DNA of 6,152 bases from Candidatus Aminicenantota bacterium. Lineage in GTDB: Bacteria; Acidobacteriota; Aminicenantia; Aminicenantales; Saccharicenantaceae. Shown in pieces: positions 1-6,013 of the stretch. The translations under genes were made by a program, and so were the position numbers. Numbering within the stretch: the first letter of the stretch is position 1; every line of letters starts with the position of its first letter. The stretch lies in the NCBI GenBank assembly GCA_011048485.1, contig DSDX01000250.1, positions 1 through 6,152 of the forward strand, given 5' to 3'. The notes under the pieces were generated by a model. The model saw only the letters and a list, made by a program, of their open reading frames with translations. It searched no databases and had not been told where the DNA came from.

Positions 1-1251
1 GTCCCGGCGGTAGTACATGGCCTCGAAACGGATCCGGCCGCAGGCGTCGTAGATCTTGCCCATGGCCCCGGCCAGCGTCCCGTCCGAGGCGCAGACGCCG
101 AGGACCCGGCCCCCCGTCGTCACATAGCTGTCGTTCTCGGACTTGGTCCCGGCGTGGAAGACCGTCACCCCGGGCACGGCCTCCGCCTCGGCCAAGCCGG
201 ATATCGCCTTGCCTTTCTCGTAGCGGACGGGATAGCCGCCCGAGGCCACGACGACGCAGCCTGACGGCTTGGCCGACCAGCGGACCTCGGTCCGCAGGAC
301 GTCGCCGTCGACGGCCGCCTCCAGCAGATCGACGAGGTCGCTCTCCAGGCGGACCATCTGGGGCTGCGTCTCCGGGTCCCCGAAGCGGCCGTTGAACTCG
401 AGGACCTGGGGCCCGGCCTCGGTGATCATGAGCCCGGCGTAAAGGACGCCCTTGAACCTCCGCCCTTCCTCGAGCAGGCGGGTGACGGCCGGCGTGATGA
501 CCGTCGAGACGACCTCGTCGAAGAGCCTTTCCGTCATGAGCGGCGAGGGCGAGATGGCCCCCATGCCCCCCGTGTTCGGCCCCTTGTCGCCGTCATAGGC
601 CGCCTTGTGGTCCATGGCCGAGACCAGGGGCTGGACCCGGACGCCGTCGGAGACGACGATGAACGAGACCTCGCGGCCGCGCAGGTGCTCCTCGATGACG
701 ATGCGGCGCCCGGCCTCCCCGAACTTCTTCTGGACCAGCATCTCCCCGGCCGTCTCCTCGGCCTTCTTCGGGGTGGCGCAGACGACCACGCCCTTGCCCG
801 CCGCCAGGCCGTCGGCCTTGACGACGACGGGAAACCCGAATTCGCCCGAGGCCAGGATCTTCCGGGCCTCATCGAAGTCGCCGGCGATCTTGAACCGCCC
901 GGTCGGGATGCGGTGGCGTTCCATGAACTGCTTGGCGAAGACCTTGCTGGCCTCGATCTCGGCCGCTTTTTTCGTGGGGCCGAAGATCCGCAGGCCCCGG
1001 CGCTCGAACTCGTCGACGATGCCCATGGTCAGGGGGATCTCGGGGCCGACGACGGTCAGGCCGATCTTCTCCCTCTCGGCGAGGTCGGCCAGCCCGGCGA
1101 TGTCGGTCTCGGGCAGGGGCACGTTCTCGGCGACGAGCCGCGTCCCGCCGTTGCCGGGCGCGCAGTAGACCTTTTCGACGCGCGGGCTCTTGGCGATCCT
1201 CCAAGCCAGCGCGTGCTCGCGCCCGCCGGAGCCGACGACGAGGACCTTCAC
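1..1251 (-). CDS. purD: Phosphoribosylamine-glycine ligase (GAR synthetase), 3' end cut by window edge
   Basis: PurD is the cytosolic ATP-grasp ligase that joins glycine to 5-phosphoribosylamine to give glycinamide ribonucleotide, the second step of de novo purine synthesis. The frame stays open for 417 codons from a GTG at 1251 to base 1. It begins MKVLVVGSGGREHAL (N-domain, 1-15), followed by VGPEIPL (68-74) and an SK.F.K.FM segment near 102-110. The ATP-grasp region has VVVKADGLAAGKGVVV (142-157), EEHLRGREVS (187-196) and DGDKGPNTGGMGA (220-232). The metal-binding motif LEFNGRFGDPETQ (284-296) has Gly288 where Val or Cys is more usual. The last visible residues, YYRRD, match the point about 6-12 residues before the usual end (YRRDIGWRA), so this is window truncation, not gene damage. 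The GTG overlaps the upstream TGA as GTGA, and a GGGAG lies 7 nt before it, which together fix the start and suggest translational coupling. Confidence 0.96.
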   Translation of the reverse strand, partial: MKVLVVGSGGREHALAWRIAKSPRVEKVYCAPGNGGTRLVAENVPLPETDIAGLADLAEREKIGLTVVGPEIPLTMGIVDEFERRGLRIFGPTKKAAEIEASKVFAKQFMERHRIPTGRFKIAGDFDEARKILASGEFGFPVVVKADGLAAGKGVVVCATPKKAEETAGEMLVQKKFGEAGRRIVIEEHLRGREVSFIVVSDGVRVQPLVSAMDHKAAYDGDKGPNTGGMGAISPSPLMTERLFDEVVSTVITPAVTRLLEEGRRFKGVLYAGLMITEAGPQVLEFNGRFGDPETQPQMVRLESDLVDLLEAAVDGDVLRTEVRWSAKPSGCVVVASGGYPVRYEKGKAISGLAEAEAVPGVTVFHAGTKSENDSYVTTGGRVLGVCASDGTLAGAMGKIYDACGRIRFEAMYYRRD

Positions 1252-2696
1252 GGGCGGGCTCCCGCGGCCCGGCCCAGGTTCTCGACGAACGCGGCCGCGT
1301 ACCCGGGATCGGGGATGACGCTGGCCAGGATCCTCGCGGCCAGGGGCAGCGCCTCCACGGGCGGCAGCGTGTAGCCCATGACCAGGAAGTCCTTCCGGTA
1401 GCGGGCCACCTCTTCGCCGACCGGCTTGTTCCGGACGATGATGTCGCTCATCAGCCCGGCCAGGGTGTCGAAGTCCTTTTCCGTCATGCCGAAGCGGGTC
1501 ATCTCCTGGACGCCGAGCCGGATGCCGCTCGATTCGAGGAAGCTCGCGTCGTCGGGCAGGGCCTGGTAATTGGTCAGGACGTTGTTCGTCTCCAGCCGCC
1601 GGGCGATCTCCATGCCCGGCCCGAAGTCCTTGACCCGGATGATGACCTGATGGGTCTCGGTGTAGCCGTCGGCCGGGTCCCCCTCGACCGTGACGCCGTG
1701 GGCGTGGAGGGCCTTGGCCAAGGCCTTGGCGTTCCTCCGGACCTGGTCCTGGAAGGGCTTCTTGAAGGCGTTCATCTCGTACGCGGCCATGAGCAGGCCG
1801 AGGAGCGTCCCGAGGTGGTGGTTGCTGGTCGAGCCGGGGAAGGCCCGGCCCTTGATCTCGATCCAGAGCGGGCGGAGCGGAGAGCCCTTGGGCAGGTTCC
1901 CGGCGACGACGCCGCGCTGGGTCCCGAAGAAGGTCTTGTGCGTGCTCCCGGTGACGAGGTCGGCGCCCTCCTCGAAGGGGGCCTGGAAGGCCCCGTAGAG
2001 GCCCAGGACGTGGGCCATGTCGAACATCAGGACGGGCCGTTCCTTCCAGTCGCGAACGATGTCGGCGACGAACGCGACCGGCTCGCGGTAGAGGAACATG
2101 CTCTTGCCGAAAACGATGAGCTCGGGCTCGTGGGCCTCGAGCAGGCGGCCGAGCGCCTCGGGATCGGGCTTGTAGGGATTGTCCTTGCGGACGGGCAGGT
2201 TGAGCACGCGCTCCTTGCCGGTCGCCGGGTCCTCCTCGACGTAGTTGAAGAGGGCCCCCATGGGCTGGGCGCTGAGATGGCCGCCGTAGATGAGATCGTT
2301 GTTGAAGACGAGGCGGATGCGGCGCGAGAGCTGCCCCTCGGCCCGGCCCCGGTTGAGGAACCGGACCAGGCCCTTGAAGACGACCTCGTTGGCCATCTGG
2401 CCGCTGATCGGACGGAGCTCGATGTCGGAACAGCCGAAGAAGTCCGCCATTTCCTTCCGGCACTCGACCTCGACATCGCGGATGAAATCGGTGCCCTGGT
2501 AGAAATAGACCTCCTCCCCTTTCATGGTCCGGTGCTCGGCGTACCGGCCGGCCGGATCGGCGATCTCGCACATCTTGACGAGGAGCGACGGCGTCGACTC
2601 CGAGGGGATGAGGTTGAAACAGTCCCGCTGGCGCCAGGCGCTGTTCCGCTCGGCTTTGGCGGCGAGGTCGCGGGCTTTGTCGGCGAGTGGGCGCAT
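1248..2696 (-). CDS. Serine hydroxymethyltransferase-family PLP enzyme, divergent (glyA-like)
   Basis: This is a fold-type I PLP enzyme of the SHMT family (482 aa against about 415-430 for typical bacterial GlyA). SHMT converts serine plus tetrahydrofolate to glycine plus methylene-tetrahydrofolate. Conserved landmarks are SES (32-34), YAE with Glu54 matching the catalytic Glu, SGQMAN (98-103), GGHL (138-141), the PLP-contacting DMAH (Asp226, His229), the Schiff-base lysine Lys254 in GSTHKTFFG, and SGIRLG with Arg393 matching the substrate-carboxylate Arg. Several canonical motifs differ: GEEVYFYQG (60-68) replaces the GKRYYGG type, FPGSTSNHHLGT (286-297) replaces FPGxQGGP, and NYQALPDD (376-383) replaces NxNxVPxD. 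The gene follows rpiB by 20 nt, with two overlapping purine-rich ribosome-binding candidates (AAGGAAGGA, 2702-2710). Its TGA overlaps the purD start. Context favours a genuine glycine-forming SHMT. The altered motifs leave room for a different aldehyde, alpha-substituted amino acid or C1 carrier, or for a relation to SHMT-like threonine transaldolases. Confidence 0.88.
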   Translation of the reverse strand: MRPLADKARDLAAKAERNSAWRQRDCFNLIPSESTPSLLVKMCEIADPAGRYAEHRTMKGEEVYFYQGTDFIRDVEVECRKEMADFFGCSDIELRPISGQMANEVVFKGLVRFLNRGRAEGQLSRRIRLVFNNDLIYGGHLSAQPMGALFNYVEEDPATGKERVLNLPVRKDNPYKPDPEALGRLLEAHEPELIVFGKSMFLYREPVAFVADIVRDWKERPVLMFDMAHVLGLYGAFQAPFEEGADLVTGSTHKTFFGTQRGVVAGNLPKGSPLRPLWIEIKGRAFPGSTSNHHLGTLLGLLMAAYEMNAFKKPFQDQVRRNAKALAKALHAHGVTVEGDPADGYTETHQVIIRVKDFGPGMEIARRLETNNVLTNYQALPDDASFLESSGIRLGVQEMTRFGMTEKDFDTLAGLMSDIIVRNKPVGEEVARYRKDFLVMGYTLPPVEALPLAARILASVIPDPGYAAAFVENLGRAAGARP

Positions 2697-2716
2697 GGGG
2701 GTCCTTCCTTATAGGA

Positions 2717-3166
2717 TTATTTGAAAGTTTCGTCCTCGATGTCGCTGATCTTCTGGATCCGCCGGGCGTGGCGGCCGCCCTCGAACGGGGTCGCGAGCCA
2801 GATCTTGACCAGGCGGAGGGCCGTGTCGAGGGTCTGGGTCCGGCCGCCCAGGGTCAGGCAGTTCGAGTCGTTGTGGCTCCGGCTGACCTCGGCCGCGTAC
2901 TCCGACGGGCAGGGCGTCGCCCGCAGGCCCTTGAACTTGTTGGCCACGATGGCCATGCCCAGCCCCGTGCCGCAGACGAGGATGGCCCGGTCGCAGTCGC
3001 CCTCGACGACGGCCCGGGCGGCCTTGGCCCCGTAGTCGACGTAATCGACGGATTCCCGCGGCCCGCAGCCGAAGTCCACGAAGGGGTGGCCGTGCGTCCG
3101 GAGGTATTCGGCGACGCCCTCCTTGAGATCGTAGCCGGCGTGGTCGGAGGCGAGAGCGATCTTCAT
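2717..3166 (-). CDS. rpiB: Ribose-5-phosphate isomerase B
   Basis: RpiB belongs to the LacAB/RpiB family and interconverts ribulose-5-phosphate and ribose-5-phosphate in the non-oxidative pentose phosphate pathway, feeding PRPP synthesis. At 149 aa it has the family's normal length. Visible motifs are ASDHAGYDLK (6-15, phosphate and ring-opening region), VDFGCG, DYVDYGAKAA (41-50), VCGTGLGMAIVANK (64-77) with Cys65 as the likely proton-transfer cysteine, SRSHNDSNCLTLGGRT (95-110) and the closing FEGGRHARRIQKI. The ATG at 3166 has a strong AAGGAG ribosome-binding site (3173-3178) six bases upstream. The gene lies 41 nt after the S41 peptidase and 20 nt before the SHMT-family gene. An rpiB-glyA pairing is common in bacteria, which also supports the identity of the next gene. 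Allose-6-phosphate isomerase is a possible side activity of the family, but the context argues for ribose-5-phosphate. Confidence 0.96.
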   Translation of the reverse strand: MKIALASDHAGYDLKEGVAEYLRTHGHPFVDFGCGPRESVDYVDYGAKAARAVVEGDCDRAILVCGTGLGMAIVANKFKGLRATPCPSEYAAEVSRSHNDSNCLTLGGRTQTLDTALRLVKIWLATPFEGGRHARRIQKISDIEDETFK

Positions 3167-3207
3167 TCCGGTCTCCTTTCCCTCCCCCCCCGCCGGGGCC
3201 TCCGGGC

Positions 3208-4776
3208 CTATCGCCGCTCGAGGAACCGGGCCGCTTCGGGCATGACCTCGATGGCCTTGAGGACGACGGGGTCGTTCTCCCGGGAGACCTTCATCCCCGC
3301 TTCGACGCCCCAGATGGCCCCGGCGATCTCCCGCTCGAGCTCGCGGCGGATCTCCGGTTCGGCGGCGCCGAACGCGGCTTCGTCGTACTCGACCTGGCGG
3401 GTCCCCAGGTACCTGCGGAAATCGGCCACGACCTCGTCGGTGACGACGAACGACGCGCCGACCTGGATCTTGCCGGCCGCCGCCGCTCGGCCCCCGGGGG
3501 GGTCGCTCGGGAAGACGAACTTCCGGCCGAGTTCGGTCTGGTGCTGGACGAATTTCCGGGCGTAGCCGAAGAACTCGCCCCGGATCCGGAGCCGCCCCGT
3601 GAGCGGCTTGAGCAGGGAATCGACGGCGTAGTCGGGGGTGATGCCGCCCTGGCCGAGGACCTTCCGGCCGCGGGCGGTGTAATGGATCATGCGGCTGTCC
3701 TCGGGGGCGCGCTTGCTGGTCAGGTAATCGTCGAGGTGGCTGTAATCGCGCTGGATGGACCGGCCGCTCGGCGTCAGGTACTTGGCCACGGTCAGCGCCA
3801 CGGCCATGTCGGGGGCCAGGGGGAAGACCGTCTGGACCAGGCCCTTGCCCCAGGAATCCTCCCCGACGACCAGGCCTCGGTCGTGGTCCATGACCGCCCC
3901 GCTGACGATCTCGGAGGCGCTGGCCGTGCCCTGGTCGATGAGGATGACGAGCGGGAGGTCCTCGTACTGCCCGTCGGCGTAGGCCGAGAACTTCTGGTCG
4001 TAGCGCGGGTTGCGGCCGTCCATCGAGACGATGAGCGAGCCCCGGGGCAGGAACAGGTCCGAGACCTCGATCGAAGAGGCGAGGGCGCCGCCCGTGTTCA
4101 GGCGCAGGTCCAAGACCAGGCTCTTCATCCCCTGGCCGGCCAGCTTGGCCAGCGCATCCTCCAGCTCCCGGGGCGTCTCCTCGCCGAAGTTCCGGATGTA
4201 GATGTAGCCGACGCCGCCGTCGAACAGGAACACATAGGGCACGCTGAGGAGCGGGATCTCCTCGCGGGTGATGGTCAGGTCGAAAGGCTTGTCGGTCCCG
4301 TCGCGGACCATGGTGACGGTGACCTCCGTGCCTTTCTCGCCGCGGAGCTTCTGCATGGCGTCGTAGCTCGAAATGGGCACGGTCGACTCGCCGTCGATCC
4401 GCGAGATGACGTCGCCGGGGAGGACGCCCAGCCGCCAGGCCGGCCCGCCCTCGATCGGCGCGATGACGACGATGGCGTCGCCCTGTTTCTGGATCTGCAT
4501 GCCGACGCCGAAATACTTGCCGGTGTAGTCCTCGCGCATCCGCGAGAAGCTCGAGGGATCGAGGAAATAGGAATGGGGGTCGAGCGTGTCGAGGGTCCCC
4601 TTGATCGCGGCCACGGCCAGGTCTTCCGTTTCGAGCGGCTCGTAATAGCCGTCCTCGAGGACGTCCGCGATGCCCCGGGCCTTGGTCAGGGCGGCCGACC
4701 AGAGGTCCTCGTCCCGAGACGGGACGGGCAAGACCACGAGGACGGCCAGGACCAGGGGAACGAGCCGATTTTTCAT
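3208..4776 (-). CDS. S41 family C-terminal processing peptidase (CtpA/Prc type) with PDZ domain
   Basis: This is an exported serine protease of family S41A, which trims or degrades envelope proteins by recognising their C termini. Numbering is from the ATG at 4776 (522 aa). A short basic start and hydrophobic stretch (MKNRLVPLVLAVLVVLP, 1-17) act as a signal peptide or anchor, and no lipobox is evident. An N-terminal helical region with TLDPHSYFL (64-72) is followed by a PDZ domain (about 88-160, with GVGMQI and GDVISRIDG). The protease core has DLRLNTGG (223-230), GTASASEI (283-290) with catalytic Ser286, and WGKGLVQ (309-315) with Lys311 and Gln315. The Ser-to-Lys spacing of 25 and Lys-to-Gln spacing of 4 match CtpB and Tsp. 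A further C-terminal region of about 120 residues (400-522) is predicted helical and charged. The ATG is preferred because a GGAG lies 3 nt upstream and the signal peptide starts there. An in-frame GTG at 4785 would add three residues but has no ribosome-binding site. The gene heads the operon with rpiB. The natural substrate is unknown. Confidence 0.93.
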   Translation of the reverse strand: MKNRLVPLVLAVLVVLPVPSRDEDLWSAALTKARGIADVLEDGYYEPLETEDLAVAAIKGTLDTLDPHSYFLDPSSFSRMREDYTGKYFGVGMQIQKQGDAIVVIAPIEGGPAWRLGVLPGDVISRIDGESTVPISSYDAMQKLRGEKGTEVTVTMVRDGTDKPFDLTITREEIPLLSVPYVFLFDGGVGYIYIRNFGEETPRELEDALAKLAGQGMKSLVLDLRLNTGGALASSIEVSDLFLPRGSLIVSMDGRNPRYDQKFSAYADGQYEDLPLVILIDQGTASASEIVSGAVMDHDRGLVVGEDSWGKGLVQTVFPLAPDMAVALTVAKYLTPSGRSIQRDYSHLDDYLTSKRAPEDSRMIHYTARGRKVLGQGGITPDYAVDSLLKPLTGRLRIRGEFFGYARKFVQHQTELGRKFVFPSDPPGGRAAAAGKIQVGASFVVTDEVVADFRRYLGTRQVEYDEAAFGAAEPEIRRELEREIAGAIWGVEAGMKVSRENDPVVLKAIEVMPEAARFLERR

Positions 4777-4794
4777 AGACTCCACGTGGCCATT

Positions 4795-4823
4795 ATTTTA
4801 CCATTCGCCCCGGCCGGTGTAAA
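4795..4823 (-). promoter_or_regulatory. Sigma70-type promoter for the S41 peptidase-rpiB-SHMT-purD operon
   Basis: Read on the minus strand, TTTACA (4823-4818, 5/6 to the -35 consensus) is followed by exactly 17 bp and TAAAAT (4800-4795, 5/6 to the -10 consensus). TG at 4803-4802 plus one base gives an extended -10. The AT-rich hexamers stand out in very GC-rich surroundings. The predicted RNA start near 4788 leaves only about 12 nt before the ATG at 4776. The RNA start is inferred from spacing alone. Confidence 0.72.
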
Positions 4824-4828
4824 GCCGC

Positions 4829-4908
4829 GGGCGCCCCGGGACGAGGCCCCCTCTCGAGGCGGCGAGGGATCGGCGGGAAGCGGGAGAAGAACCGCGCTTT
4901 GGGCGCCC
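4829..4908. repeat. Paired 8-bp palindrome GGGCGCCC in the divergent promoter region
   Basis: GGGCGCCC occurs at 4829-4836, six bases outside the -35 of the leftward promoter, and again at 4901-4908, overlapping the -35 of the rightward promoter. The copies are 72 bp apart, close to seven helical turns. I did not see this 8-mer elsewhere in the window. It could be an operator pair for a shared regulator. In DNA this GC-rich, chance recurrence is also possible, so the functional reading is weak. Confidence 0.3.
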
Positions 4909-4927
4909 GGCGGGGCCGTGCTATAAT
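4899..4927 (+). promoter_or_regulatory. Sigma70-type promoter for tatA-tatC
   Basis: A perfect TATAAT (4922-4927) is preceded by TG at 4919-4920 plus one base, giving an extended -10. TTGGGC (4899-4904) sits 17 bp upstream as a weak -35 that keeps only TTG. The predicted RNA start is near 4934, about 11 nt before the tatA ATG at 4945. No good Shine-Dalgarno fits in that leader (only GAG at 4936-4938), so tatA translation probably starts from a very short leader. Confidence 0.75.
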
Positions 4928-4944
4928 ACCGGCTCGAGAAACCC

Positions 4945-5250
4945 ATGTTCGGCAGCATCGGACCCGCGGAACTCGTCCTCATCTTCGTCATCGCCCTGCT
5001 CGTCTTCGGCCCCAAGAAGCTCCCCGAGATCGGCCGCTCCGTCGGCAAGGCCCTCCGGGAGTTCAAGAAGACGTCCGAGGAGATCAAGGGCCGCATCGAG
5101 GAGGAGATCGAGGCCTCGGAGATCAAGGACATCCGCAAGGACATCCAGGCCGGCGTGGACGGCATCAAGTCCGAAGTCAAAAGCTTCACGGACGACCTCA
5201 CCAAGGACACGGAGACACATGAGACTGGGGAAGGGCCGAAAGTCACCTGA
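4945..5250 (+). CDS. tatA: Sec-independent protein translocase subunit TatA (TatA/E family)
   Basis: TatA is the pore-forming or membrane-weakening subunit of the twin-arginine translocase, which exports folded proteins across the inner membrane. The 101-aa protein has a short periplasmic start (MFGSIGPAEL), one transmembrane helix (about 8-21), the hinge motif FGPKKLP (21-27) and an amphipathic helix (about 28-45, GRSVGKALREFKK). A highly charged tail, probably helical, follows (45-101). Glu9 sits at the polar position before the membrane helix. E. coli TatA has Gln there and TatB has Glu, so a single TatA doing both jobs is plausible. The ATG at 4945 gives the family-typical N terminus. The last 32 bases overlap tatC. 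The leader is very short and lacks a clear ribosome-binding site. Confidence 0.95.
   Translation: MFGSIGPAELVLIFVIALLVFGPKKLPEIGRSVGKALREFKKTSEEIKGRIEEEIEASEIKDIRKDIQAGVDGIKSEVKSFTDDLTKDTETHETGEGPKVT
5211..5214 (+). promoter_or_regulatory. Ribosome-binding site for tatC inside tatA
   Basis: GGAG lies 4 nt before the ATG at 5219, inside the tatA coding sequence, and a second purine run, AAGGA, lies at 5203-5207. It supports the 5219 start over the in-frame ATG at 5255, which has only a poor GACGAG directly before it. Confidence 0.5.
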
Positions 5251-5995
5251 CGAGATGACCTTCCTCGAGCATCTGGATGACCTCCGGAAGCGGCTCTTCT
5301 ACTCCGTCGTGGCGCTCATCGCCGGCTTCATCCCGGGCTGGATCTTCTCCAAGGAGATCTACGCCATCCTGGCCCGCCCGGTCACCCAGTACCTGCCCGC
5401 GGGCACCAAGCTGGCCTTCACCAGCCTGACCGCGCCGTTCATGCTCTACGTCAAGGTGGCCTTCCTGGCCTCGCTCTTTCTCATGTCGCCCTTCGTCTTC
5501 CTCCAGCTCTGGTACTTCGTCGCCCCCGGCCTCTACCAGCGGGAGAAGAAGTACGTCATCCCGTTCGTGATGATGACGACGTTCTTCTTCTCGCTCGGGG
5601 CCGTCTTCGGCTACTACGTCGTCTTTCCCTGGGCCTGCCGGTTCTTCCTGACGATCGCCTCCGATTTCCAGCCGGTCATCACGGTCGACCAGTATTTCGG
5701 CCTCGTCCTCAAGGTCCTCCTGGGCATCGCTCTCGTGTTCGAGCTGCCCACGCTCGTCTTCTTCCTGGCCAAGATGGGGCTGATCACGGCCGGTTGGATG
5801 ATCCGGAACTTCAAGTACGCCGTGCTCCTCGTCTTCGTGCTCGCGGCCGTGATCACGCCGACGCCCGACATCATCACCCAGAGCATCGTCGCCGTGCCCA
5901 TGCTGGCCCTGTACGGCCTCAGCATCCTGATCGCCCTCGTCGTCGGCCGGGGCAAGGCCAAGGCCCGGCGGGCGGGGACGGAACGGGCGGGATAG
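5219..5995 (+). CDS. tatC: Sec-independent protein translocase subunit TatC
   Basis: TatC is the six-helix inner-membrane receptor that binds twin-arginine signal peptides and recruits TatA. Its 258 aa match the family size. The cytoplasmic N terminus holds FLEHLDDLRKRL (15-26), a signature of signal-peptide binding. Transmembrane segments lie near 27-45, 75-100, 112-137, 160-184, 198-212 and 222-242. Further signatures are FVAPGLYQREKK (100-111) with Glu109 matching the E. coli signal-contact Glu103, FELP (174-177) with Glu175 matching E. coli Glu170 in the membrane, and ITPTPDIITQ (212-221). The tail is short and basic. The start at 5219 adds 12 residues before the conserved MTFLEHL. The alternative ATG at 5255 would begin exactly at that motif and remove the overlap with tatA. 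The GGAG at 5211 favours 5219, but both remain possible. Confidence 0.96.
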   Translation: MRLGKGRKSPDEMTFLEHLDDLRKRLFYSVVALIAGFIPGWIFSKEIYAILARPVTQYLPAGTKLAFTSLTAPFMLYVKVAFLASLFLMSPFVFLQLWYFVAPGLYQREKKYVIPFVMMTTFFFSLGAVFGYYVVFPWACRFFLTIASDFQPVITVDQYFGLVLKVLLGIALVFELPTLVFFLAKMGLITAGWMIRNFKYAVLLVFVLAAVITPTPDIITQSIVAVPMLALYGLSILIALVVGRGKAKARRAGTERAG

Positions 5996-6013
5996 GAAGA
6001 GGAGCGCCGGGCC

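Noticed and set aside
1..60. Missing C terminus of PurD as a possible truncated or broken gene
   Set aside because: The frame is still open at base 1 and the last residues match the family just short of its usual end, so the window edge explains it.
607..1374. Plus-strand open frame opposite purD, and overlapping frames in the same stretch
   Set aside because: The minus strand encodes continuous, motif-complete PurD. The plus-strand frame spans the purD/SHMT junction without any recognisable domain.
1650..2714. Long plus-strand open frame (354 codons) opposite the SHMT-family gene
   Set aside because: It is an antisense shadow with Glu/Leu/Gly/Val-rich composition, while the minus strand carries conserved PLP motifs throughout.
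3192..3210. Possible terminator hairpin (GGCC-TCCG-GGCC type) after the S41 gene
   Set aside because: The stem is only about 4 bp and has no following U run. It is followed by a G run and the rpiB ribosome-binding site, so read-through is more likely.
3541..4926. Long plus-strand open frame (461 codons) opposite the S41 peptidase
   Set aside because: It mirrors a clearly real gene in GC-rich DNA. Its product is a low-complexity Asp/Gly/Val/Arg/Leu-rich protein with no family motif and no credible start signal.
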